Assembly: GCA_021775875.1 (NCBI GenBank)
Contig: JAJFHA010000018.1
Coordinates: 62,001 to 126,000, forward strand
DNA from: Hyphomicrobiales bacterium
GTDB lineage: Bacteria; Pseudomonadota; Alphaproteobacteria; Rhizobiales; NORP267
DNA: 64,000 bases
Direction: 5' to 3'
Positions 56,939 through 64,000 of the stretch are shown one piece after another. Numbering within the stretch: position 1 is the stretch's first letter; every line of letters begins with the position of its first letter. Below the pieces are notes generated by a model. It did not search any database and was not told the DNA's origin. It saw only the letters and a list, made by a program, of their open reading frames with translations. The translations under genes and the position numbers were made by a program.

Positions 56939-57835
56939 ATGGATAAAGCATTGAATTTATTTGGAAAAAACGTAGTTACTTTCGTTGTATCAGCTCTCTG
57001 GATTGGCTTGGCTACCGGGTGGGCGATAGCAGCAACGTCTGCAAGTGATTCATTCCTGCACCAGTTCGAACAATTTGCCATTGATGAGGACAGCTCCGCC
57101 CTCGACTGGGTCGGACCGGATAGTCCTTGGTATCCCTATTTAGGACGTGATTTTGCCGAAGGAATTCCATCAGGCTCCCGCGCACAATTTGAAAATGCTG
57201 TCAGGCAAGGCCGATGCGACATGGTGCTTACCCAGTTGCAGCGCGGACTTTTAGGCCTTTATCCGGATCTGTTGCTGCTATTTGCCAATGAACGGGTCCG
57301 CACGAATTTCGAGGATAAAATCCTTAAGCAACATGCCTCGGCCTATCAGCGGTGTCGTGCCCATGAAATGATGATTCCGGTGATCGAAGCAGCAAAACGC
57401 AGGATGCCGGGTGACGAAATGTTTTTTGGCTTGCTGCCATCTATCTATCTGTACGGGCAGGTGCCTGATCCTTCACCGGGATGGACTGAGGAAGACGTGG
57501 CGCACTATTCCAGAGGTATCCGGCAACTTGTTCATTTGGCCGTATGCCGCCACGATGCGGGTGCGCTGCAAGATTTGTTCGATTTGGCAAAAAATTTCCA
57601 TTTTATGTATGTGTTTTCAGAAGCTGATGCCTTGTATCTCGAAAGTCTGGCTGAACAGGCAGAGATCGCTGCACCGTTCCATAGCTTAATGCGGGAGCAG
57701 GCCGGGTTGAATTCAGGTGAGTCATTTCACCCGGCGCAAGTCCGTGCCCTCCGCGCCCGTTTGGCTTCCGGCAACTTCGAAGAAGCTTTGGAAACCTTGC
57801 CGCGATTCAAGGCTTTGTGCGCCAACAATCCCTAG
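56939..57835 (+). CDS. Exported helical protein, accessory locus B
   Basis: 298 residues with a signal peptide or N-terminal anchor (NVVTFVVSALWIGLATGWAIAA, residues about 11-32). Mostly helical with no recognised domain. Residues 86-139 align without gaps to residues 65-118 of the locus A protein, with Cys93 and Cys139 at the same 46-residue spacing, and shared G, CD, YP, N, E and H positions. A further similar stretch runs GIRQLVHLAVCRHDAGAL, DLFDLAKN. The 3' end overlaps the EamA gene end by 4 nt (convergent). Function is unknown; it probably works in the periplasm. Confidence 0.8.
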   Translation: MDKALNLFGKNVVTFVVSALWIGLATGWAIAATSASDSFLHQFEQFAIDEDSSALDWVGPDSPWYPYLGRDFAEGIPSGSRAQFENAVRQGRCDMVLTQLQRGLLGLYPDLLLLFANERVRTNFEDKILKQHASAYQRCRAHEMMIPVIEAAKRRMPGDEMFFGLLPSIYLYGQVPDPSPGWTEEDVAHYSRGIRQLVHLAVCRHDAGALQDLFDLAKNFHFMYVFSEADALYLESLAEQAEIAAPFHSLMREQAGLNSGESFHPAQVRALRARLASGNFEEALETLPRFKALCANNP

Positions 57836-58740
57836 CCCCGCCGCGCCGCCCAGATGCCGCCATAGCGAGTGACGGCGATGCCGGTCACGATCAGGCCGAG
57901 TGCGATTGCGGCATTGAGGCCGATTTGTTCGTTGAGGAATACAGCCCCCAGAATGACGCCGACAAAGGGGACGATGAAATTGACCTGGGCGAAAAAATTC
58001 GCGCCTTGGCGTTTGATAATGCCGACCAGAAGCAATGTGGCCAGCGCCGTTTGAAAGACGCCCAAAACCACGACTGCCCATATGGCTTGCGTAGTTGGGC
58101 TGAGTTGTAGGGGCGATTCAAGCAATAGGCTTGCTGGTACCATCATCAGAATCGAGACATTGATGATGCTCGCCGATATGGCACGTGGGGGTTGCCCGGC
58201 CAGTCGCTTGGTCAAAAGGGCATTGATGCCATAACAGATTGCGGCACCGGCCACTGCCAACTCGCGGATCGACTGTTTGCCCAGATCGTTGAGCGCCGAG
58301 GGTCCGATCAAAATGACCAGACCGGCAAGGCCGATCAGGACACCTCCCAGCTTATAGCGGTTCAGCTTTTCATCTTTGGTGAATAGATGCGCCAGCACCA
58401 GCGTCGTGAGCGGCATGATCGACATCAAAATCGCGGCAAGCGCACTATCAATATGTTCTTCGCCCCAACTGATCAGGGTGAAGGGCAGCACACTGCCAAA
58501 CAAAGCGGCTAGCGCGATTGTCCGCCACAGGCCTTTTTGGGCAACCAGCTTGTCGCCATATATGCGGGTGATGATCACCAGCATCATGCCCGCCACAATC
58601 AAGCGGCCCGCTGTCAGGGTGATCGGCGGAATTGTCCCGACTGCCAATTTAATGAACAGAAAGCTGGCTCCCCAGATCAAGCCGAGCAGCAATAGCAATC
58701 CATAATCCACCGCACCGGGGCGGCTTTTATCTTGTGTCAT
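57832..58740 (-). CDS. EamA (DMT) family transporter
   Basis: 302 residues, ten predicted membrane helices, two EamA repeats: LLLLGLIWGASFLFIKLAVG in the first and AVAGAAICYGINALLTKRLA in the second. The substrate is unknown. It follows moaB by about 30 nt on the same strand (moaB starts at 59326 and ends at 58772), so both may share a transcript with the uracil-DNA glycosylase gene. Confidence 0.88.
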   Translation of the reverse strand: MTQDKSRPGAVDYGLLLLLGLIWGASFLFIKLAVGTIPPITLTAGRLIVAGMMLVIITRIYGDKLVAQKGLWRTIALAALFGSVLPFTLISWGEEHIDSALAAILMSIMPLTTLVLAHLFTKDEKLNRYKLGGVLIGLAGLVILIGPSALNDLGKQSIRELAVAGAAICYGINALLTKRLAGQPPRAISASIINVSILMMVPASLLLESPLQLSPTTQAIWAVVVLGVFQTALATLLLVGIIKRQGANFFAQVNFIVPFVGVILGAVFLNEQIGLNAAIALGLIVTGIAVTRYGGIWAARRG

Positions 58741-58771
58741 GAAAAATGCCTGTGGTGTGAATTGCGCCCGA

Positions 58772-59326
58772 TCAGCCTTTGGTTCGCCGCAAATGCTCGT
58801 TCAGGCGGGGCAGAATCTCGACAAAATTGCAGGGCATGAAGCGGTAATCAAGCTGATGGACCAGAATGCCGTCCCAGGCATCTTTGCAGGCACCAGGCGA
58901 GCCGGGCAAGGAGAAGATATATGTCGCGTTGGCGACGCCGGCTGTTGCTCGCGACTGGATAGTAGAAGTGCCGATTTTCTCGAACGATATCCGATGAAAA
59001 ATTGCCGAAAACCCTTCCATGGGCTTTTCGAACAAAGGTTCAACCGCCTCCGGTGTCACGTCGCGTCCGGTAAAGCCGGTGCCGCCGGTGGTGATCACGA
59101 CGTCGATATCGGGATTGGCAATCCAGCCTGCGACCTGCTCCTGGATGTCCTCGATATTATCAGGGCAGATGGCCCGATCGGCCAATTCGTGGCCAGCGCT
59201 TTCAAGCCGCGCAACGAGGGTGTTGCCGGATTTGTCGTCTTCCGGCTTACGGGTGTCTGATACCGTCAGTACGGCAATACCGAGGGGAATAAATTCACGG
59301 CTTTCGTCAATTCCGGGCATAATCAA
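58772..59326 (-). CDS. moaB: Molybdenum cofactor biosynthesis protein B
   Basis: MoaB/MogA family, adenylylating or handling molybdopterin. 184 residues. The MPT-binding blocks VVITTGGTGFTGRDVTPEAV and FSLPGSPGACKDAWDGIL are intact. It starts with the ATG at 59326, overlapping the uracil-DNA glycosylase stop by 4 nt (ATGA). Confidence 0.94.
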   Translation of the reverse strand: MIMPGIDESREFIPLGIAVLTVSDTRKPEDDKSGNTLVARLESAGHELADRAICPDNIEDIQEQVAGWIANPDIDVVITTGGTGFTGRDVTPEAVEPLFEKPMEGFSAIFHRISFEKIGTSTIQSRATAGVANATYIFSLPGSPGACKDAWDGILVHQLDYRFMPCNFVEILPRLNEHLRRTKG

Positions 59327-60165
59327 TCCGTCTTTTCTGTGAGCGCGGTTTTAACCGCCAATAGGTCGCGCCATGCAAGCCGTTTCTGGCCCGGTTGGCG
59401 CAAAAGATAGGCAGGGTGCAAGGTCGGGAAGGTACGAAATTCTTTGCCGCCCGCTGTAAAAATGGTCCAGCGCCCGCGCAACCGCATGATCCCCTGGGTC
59501 GTATCCAGCAGCGATTTCGCCGCCGCCCCGCCGAGCAGCATCAAGATTTCCGGGTTGGCTAATTCAATCTGGCGCTCGATAAAGGGCCGGCATACAGCGG
59601 CCTCGGCCGGTGTCGGCGTCCGGTTGCCTGGTGGCCGCCAATAGACGCTGTTGGCTATATAAACGCTTTCCCTGTCCATACCGATCGCGCCAATCATCTT
59701 ATCGAGAAGCTGCCCGGCACGACCGACAAACGGTATCCCCTGAATATCCTCGTCCCGCCCCGGCGCTTCGCCCACAAGCATCAACCTGCCATCTGGATTG
59801 CCAGCAGAAAAACAAAGATTTTTTGCCGTGCGTCGCAACCCACAGCCTTCAAATGTCGCTAGCGCCTCGTGAAGTTCTTCGAGATTATTTGCGGCTTTTG
59901 CCGCCTCCCGCGCGGTCGCAATCGCCGCTTCCCCGCTCGCCTGAATATTTACATTCGGGCGGCTGGGGGCAGGGGTGCGCGCTACAGGAGCCGTTTGTTC
60001 CTGAACCACCGGAGCCGGTTTCGGTGCGCTCCCGGTTTGTGCTTTGAGTTTGGCCAGCGCGATTCGGTCAATCGGGTCAGCATCAAGCGCCTCATCGACG
60101 CCAAAGTCGGAATACCATCCCAGAAGGTCGGCAGCAGCTATTCTGATATTCTTGGTTTGCATCAT
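59323..60165 (-). CDS. Uracil-DNA glycosylase, family 4-like
   Basis: Removes uracil from DNA. 280 residues: about 100 residues of Ala/Pro-rich N-terminal extension, then the catalytic domain. LMLVGEAPGRDEDIQGIPF and VGRAGQLLDKMI are the family 4 uracil-pocket motifs; TLHPAYLLR is the active-site His motif. Family 4 enzymes usually carry four Cys for a [4Fe-4S] cluster starting with CxxC. Here only three are seen (in FEGCGLRRTAKNLCF and AAVCRPF). Cluster retention is therefore uncertain. It overlaps moaB by 4 nt. Confidence 0.9.
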   Translation of the reverse strand: MMQTKNIRIAAADLLGWYSDFGVDEALDADPIDRIALAKLKAQTGSAPKPAPVVQEQTAPVARTPAPSRPNVNIQASGEAAIATAREAAKAANNLEELHEALATFEGCGLRRTAKNLCFSAGNPDGRLMLVGEAPGRDEDIQGIPFVGRAGQLLDKMIGAIGMDRESVYIANSVYWRPPGNRTPTPAEAAVCRPFIERQIELANPEILMLLGGAAAKSLLDTTQGIMRLRGRWTIFTAGGKEFRTFPTLHPAYLLRQPGQKRLAWRDLLAVKTALTEKTD

Positions 60166-60287
60166 GCTTTTTCTAACTGCGACAGGAGATATGTACGACC
60201 TGTAGCTTGCGGGTGCGATATGAGTTAAGACAATATCCGATCTATACGCGGGACAAAACGACTAATTGAAACCGGATCTGAAACAAA

Positions 60288-61958
60288 ATGACTGACATGA
60301 ATACCGAACGCGAGTTCATGGAATATGATGTGGTGATCGTTGGTGCCGGACCCGCTGGGTTATCCGCCGCAATTCGCCTGAAGCAACTGGCCGCTGATGC
60401 GGGCCGTGAGGTCACGGTCACGGTGCTTGAAAAAGGTTCCGAAGTTGGCGCACATATTCTCTCCGGTGCGGTGCTCGATCCGGTTGCGCTCGATGAGCTT
60501 TTCCCCGATTGGCGCGAAATGAACGCGCCGATTGAAACAAAGGTGAAATCTGACAAATTTCTATATCTCGGACCTGGCGGGGCCATGCGGATCCCGAATT
60601 TTGTGCTGCCGCCACTGATGAGCAACCACGGCAATTATATCGTCAGCCTTGGCAATGTTTGCCGCTGGCTGGCCGAGCAGGCAGAAGCGCTTGGCGTTGA
60701 AATTTACCCGGGCTTCGCCGCCGCTGAAATTATCTATAACGAGGACGGCTCCGTCAAAGGCGTTGCTACCGGTGACATGGGTGTTGGCAAGGATGGCACG
60801 CCCCGAGACGCCTTTATGCGCGGCATGGAATTGCACGGCAAATATACATTTTTTGCCGAAGGTGCGCGCGGGTCCTTGACCAAACAGATGATCAAAAAAT
60901 TCGAACTCGACAAAGAATGCGAGCCGCCGAAATTTGGCATCGGCATCAAGGAATTGTGGGAAGTAAAACCGGAAAATCATCGCCCTGGTCTGGTCGAACA
61001 TGGCTTTGGCTGGCCGCTCGATAACCGTACCGGCGGTGGTGCCTTCCTTTATCATTTTGACAAAAATCTGGTCTCTGTCGGCCTTGTGGTCCATCTCAAT
61101 TACAAAAACCCATGGTTGTCGCCGTTTGATGAGTTTCAGAAAATGAAAACCCATCCGGCCTTCAAGGACACCTTTGAAGGCGGCCAGCGCATCGCATACG
61201 GCGCACGGGTAATTACCGAAGGCGGATTTCAGTCTGTCCCGAAACTCACCTTTGCTGGCGGCGTGCTGATCGGTTGCGGTGCCGGATTTGTCAATTTGCC
61301 CCGGATCAAGGGCAGCCAGAATGCCATGCTATCAGGCATGTTGGCCGCCGAATCAGCTTTTGAAGCGCTCGGAAACAATCGCGCCAACGATACCTTGAAT
61401 GAATATCAGGATGCGTATGACAATAGCCCGATCGCCAAAGATTTGTGGCGGGTCAGAAATGCCAAGCCGCTCTGGTCGAAATTCGGAACCTTCCTTGGCG
61501 GATTGGTGCTGACCGGCCTTGACCTCTGGACCAACACAATCGGTTTCTCATTCTTTGGCACCATGAAACACGGCAAATCTGATGCTGAAACGCTGGAACC
61601 GGCGGCAAAATTCGAGCCGATCAATTATCCTGCCCCAGATGGGGTCTTGACCTTCGACCGCCTGTCTTCGGTGTTCCTGTCCGGTACCAATCATGAGGAA
61701 GAGCAACCGGTTCATCTCAAATTGAGCGATGATACTTTGCAGAAATCCAGTGAATTGGGTGTGTTTGCCGGCCCGTCCACGCGCTATTGCCCGGCGGCAG
61801 TTTATGAATGGATTGGCGAAAACGGCGAAGACAAAACCTACCAGATCAATTCGCAAAACTGCGTCCACTGCAAAACCTGCGATATCAAGGACCCGAACCG
61901 GAACATCACCTGGAGTGCGCCGGAAGGTGGCGGTGGGCCGAATTATCCCAATATGTAA
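60288..61958 (+). CDS. Electron transfer flavoprotein-ubiquinone oxidoreductase
   Basis: Passes electrons from ETF to ubiquinone in the inner membrane. 556 residues. The FAD dinucleotide site VVIVGAGPAGLSAAIRLKQL begins at about residue 15, and the [4Fe-4S] cysteines are in ARYCPAAVYEW-like RYCPAAVYEW and NCVHCKTCDIKDPNRNI near the C-terminus. A hydrophobic surface (GGLVLTGLDLW) marks membrane contact. It is divergent from the uracil-DNA glycosylase over 122 nt. Confidence 0.96.
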   Translation: MTDMNTEREFMEYDVVIVGAGPAGLSAAIRLKQLAADAGREVTVTVLEKGSEVGAHILSGAVLDPVALDELFPDWREMNAPIETKVKSDKFLYLGPGGAMRIPNFVLPPLMSNHGNYIVSLGNVCRWLAEQAEALGVEIYPGFAAAEIIYNEDGSVKGVATGDMGVGKDGTPRDAFMRGMELHGKYTFFAEGARGSLTKQMIKKFELDKECEPPKFGIGIKELWEVKPENHRPGLVEHGFGWPLDNRTGGGAFLYHFDKNLVSVGLVVHLNYKNPWLSPFDEFQKMKTHPAFKDTFEGGQRIAYGARVITEGGFQSVPKLTFAGGVLIGCGAGFVNLPRIKGSQNAMLSGMLAAESAFEALGNNRANDTLNEYQDAYDNSPIAKDLWRVRNAKPLWSKFGTFLGGLVLTGLDLWTNTIGFSFFGTMKHGKSDAETLEPAAKFEPINYPAPDGVLTFDRLSSVFLSGTNHEEEQPVHLKLSDDTLQKSSELGVFAGPSTRYCPAAVYEWIGENGEDKTYQINSQNCVHCKTCDIKDPNRNITWSAPEGGGGPNYPNM

Positions 61959-62095
61959 GGGCCGTTGCCAAGCGCTCATTCACCAAGTCTTGCTTTGTAA
62001 TGCCGGGAAGATTGCGGTAAGCACACAAAATCATCAAAGTGTCGGTCTATAAACAACCGCCATATAAGAGCAGTCATCAAAGTGAGGAACCGGAT

Positions 62096-63895
62096 TTGAG
62101 CAAGGCTAAATCCTTCAGGGGAAATCCGTTCAGCGCAATTTTGCGAAGCGATCTTGGTCGCGCGATTGCTGTTTTGCTGGGGCTTGTATTGCTCGCGGTT
62201 TTGGTGACTGCGCATCCGGATTCAGGAACCGGATTACGCCGTCTTTCCTCCGGTACGGGTGATGGAAACCTGTTCGGCAATTATCTCGCCGCCCGTCACG
62301 CCACTCATGAAAATGACACCCGGTCTGCAGCTGAGTTTTATCGCAGCGCTGTTGAGGGAGATCCTGACAATAATGTAATTCTGGAACGTGCTTTTTTGCT
62401 TGAACTTTCAAGCGGCAACCTGCCGGGTGGCGTTGATCTCGCCGAACGGCTTGTCAGAGTTGATGAAACCCATCGCTTGTCCCGCTATGCCCTCGGTGTC
62501 ATTGACCTGCGGGCGCGTCAGTTCCAGTCTGCGCGACGTCATTTCGAATTGTCGGATAAACGCGGACCCATTGGAGAAATGGTATCGGCTCTGCTGATCG
62601 CATGGAGCCATCAAGGCAGTAGCAATACATCGCAAGCACTTGAAACCGTTGATCAACTGGATGGTCCGGCTTGGTTCGGAGTGTTTAAATCTTACCAGTC
62701 TGCACTGATCGCTGAACTTGCCGGTCGCACTAATCTCGCCAGAGCACATTATACGTCGGCCTATGAAGCCGATGGTTCGCTGCTCCGGGTGGTCGAAGGC
62801 TACACCCGTTTTCTGGCCCGCAACGGCGAAGCTGAACGCGCCGTGGAAATTCTCGAAATCTACAAGCGGGTATTACCAAATCATCCGGTCATGAATGCGC
62901 TGCGGGCACAAATTCAGGCTGGTGAAACGCCAGACCCGATTTTACGTTCAACCACCGAAGGTGCAGCCGAAAGCCTCTTTGGTATAGGTTCGGCGCTTGG
63001 CCGCGAACGCGGTAACGATTTGGCGATTGTGTTCCTGGAATTCGCCCGTCATTTGCATCCAAAATCGGCACAGGTGCTTGTTGCACTTGCTAATATTCAT
63101 GAGCAAAACGACAATTTCTCTCTCGCTATAGAGACCTATGGTGAGATTGAGCGATCATCGCCATTCTGGGCAAGCGCGAAAATTCAGGCGGCTCTCAATC
63201 TCAACGAATTGGACCGGGTTGAGGAGGCAATCCAGACCCTGCGTGATCTGATCATAGCCGACCCCAGCAATCAGGCGGCTCTGAGTTCGCTCGGGTTTGT
63301 TTTCCGCGCCCACGAACGTTACGACGAAGCTGTTGAGGTGTTTTCTTCAGCGATCAATCAGCTTGATGAGATCGGACCCGCAAACTGGCGCCTGCTTTAC
63401 TCCCGAGGCATCAGTTACGAACGGCTGAAAAACTGGCCAAGCGCCGAAGTGGATTTCCTCAAGGCACTGGAATTGGCCCCCGACAATCCGCAGGTTCTGA
63501 ACTATCTCGGATATTCATGGATCGATCAGGGCCTGCATCTTGATCGTGCCCTGGACATGATTCGCTCGGCTGTCGAACAGCGCCCTGACGATGGTTATAT
63601 CGTCGATAGTCTTGGATGGGCCCATTACCGGCTTGGCAATTTTGAAGATGCGGCGCGGGAACTGGAACGTGCGGTTCATTTGAAACCAAGCGACGCCGTT
63701 ATAAACGATCATCTTGGTGACGCCTATTGGCGTGTTGGCAGACGGATCGAAGCCCGCTTCCAGTGGGAACAGGCGAAAGTATTCGACCCCGAGCCGGATT
63801 TGCTGGATGTGATCAATGCCAAAATCCAAAATGGTCTGGATGATGTGCCGCTTGAACAAACTGCAGGCGACGAAAATTCCAGCAACGGCACCTGA
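62096..63895 (+). CDS. TPR-repeat protein with N-terminal membrane anchor
   Basis: About 599 residues from TTG 62096, preceded by GAGGAA; a GTG at 62039 (MSVYKQPPYKS) is an alternative without a ribosome site. One membrane helix ([17 protein letters not shown]) is followed by a long array of about ten TPR units to near the C-terminus, for example [20 protein letters not shown]-like [20 protein letters not shown] and [20 protein letters not shown]. This position between ETF-QO and ispE is common in alphaproteobacteria. It is a periplasmic scaffold; partners are unknown. Confidence 0.88.
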   Translation: MSKAKSFRGNPFSAILRSDLGRAIAVLLGLVLLAVLVTAHPDSGTGLRRLSSGTGDGNLFGNYLAARHATHENDTRSAAEFYRSAVEGDPDNNVILERAFLLELSSGNLPGGVDLAERLVRVDETHRLSRYALGVIDLRARQFQSARRHFELSDKRGPIGEMVSALLIAWSHQGSSNTSQALETVDQLDGPAWFGVFKSYQSALIAELAGRTNLARAHYTSAYEADGSLLRVVEGYTRFLARNGEAERAVEILEIYKRVLPNHPVMNALRAQIQAGETPDPILRSTTEGAAESLFGIGSALGRERGNDLAIVFLEFARHLHPKSAQVLVALANIHEQNDNFSLAIETYGEIERSSPFWASAKIQAALNLNELDRVEEAIQTLRDLIIADPSNQAALSSLGFVFRAHERYDEAVEVFSSAINQLDEIGPANWRLLYSRGISYERLKNWPSAEVDFLKALELAPDNPQVLNYLGYSWIDQGLHLDRALDMIRSAVEQRPDDGYIVDSLGWAHYRLGNFEDAARELERAVHLKPSDAVINDHLGDAYWRVGRRIEARFQWEQAKVFDPEPDLLDVINAKIQNGLDDVPLEQTAGDENSSNGT

Positions 63896-63909
63896 CCGGC
63901 GGACCGGGG

Positions 63910-64000
63910 ATGGTAAATTCCGGACCATTGGTTGAATTTGCCCCGGCAAAATTAAATCTTTTTCTGCATGTCACCGGTCGTCGCCCCGACGGCTATCACA
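63910..64000 (+). CDS. ispE: 4-diphosphocytidyl-2-C-methyl-D-erythritol kinase IspE, N-terminal fragment
   Basis: The MEP-pathway kinase that phosphorylates CDP-ME. Only 30 residues are in the window: [20 protein letters not shown] then [10 protein letters not shown], the GHMP-kinase IspE N-terminus with [19 protein letters not shown]. It starts 14 nt after the TPR gene and continues to the right. ispH of the same pathway is at 35110. Confidence 0.9.
   Translation, partial: MVNSGPLVEFAPAKLNLFLHVTGRRPDGYH

Overview
The window is chromosomal DNA of an alphaproteobacterium, most like the Hyphomicrobiales/Rhizobiales-Parvibaculales side of the class. This is inferred from gene families and gene order, not from a search. 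Pointers are CcrM methyltransferase beside rnhB and mutY, an F0 ATP synthase operon (atpI-B-E-b'-b) separate from F1, the cox operon coxB-coxA-ctaB-(CoxF-like)-ctaG-ctaE, a split gcvPA/gcvPB glycine decarboxylase, DUF4170, DUF6101-like and IalB proteins, and an ETF-QO/TPR/ispE order. No rRNA, tRNA, CRISPR array, insertion sequence or prophage was seen. Almost every base lies in a gene or a short spacer.

Layout. 1-6.8 kb (minus strand): pmbA, cysQ, a DUF4170 protein, an MsbA-like ABC exporter, a DUF374 acyltransferase, waaA and lpxK, a lipid A/Kdo block. 7-13.2 kb: a DUF6101-like protein, ubiA, rsmE, gshA, an EamA transporter, a tiny Cys-rich YHS-like protein, a DUF937 protein and a broken dodecin-like gene. 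13.2-16.7 kb (minus): an IalB-like protein, tldD and a MATE transporter. 17.2-23.6 kb (plus): the cytochrome c oxidase operon and assembly genes, including a 55-residue CoxF-like protein below usual gene-calling cutoffs, then DUF983 and surf1. 23.6-31.5 kb: an M32 carboxypeptidase, thrC, an M16 peptidase, a RimJ-like acetyltransferase and a membrane GGDEF-EAL protein. 31.5-36.4 kb: yqgE, a DsbD_N-like protein, a peroxiredoxin and the block ispH-thrB-rnhA. 36.4-42 kb: a lipoprotein, then a tandem glycine riboswitch upstream of gcvT-gcvH-gcvPA-gcvPB. 43.3-46 kb (minus): the F0 operon. 46-53.9 kb: smc, a DsbA-like protein, a DciA-like protein, mutY, ccrM and rnhB, a chromosome maintenance block. 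53.9-56.5 kb: a radical SAM protein and two arsenosugar-type glycosyltransferases. 57.8-64 kb: an EamA transporter, moaB, a family 4 uracil-DNA glycosylase, ETF-QO, a TPR protein and the start of ispE.

The least explained content is a pair of look-alike accessory loci at 41.9-43.3 kb and 56.5-57.8 kb. Each has a divergent pair: an exported helical protein with a Cys-Cys pair in identical spacing, facing a small coiled-coil protein. The coiled-coil gene of the first locus appears to carry a one-base frameshift. The dodecin-like gene at 13.0 kb also appears to be one base out of frame. Two TTAA-N7-TTAA-type sites, upstream of ccrM and upstream of the F0 operon, are candidate CtrA boxes.
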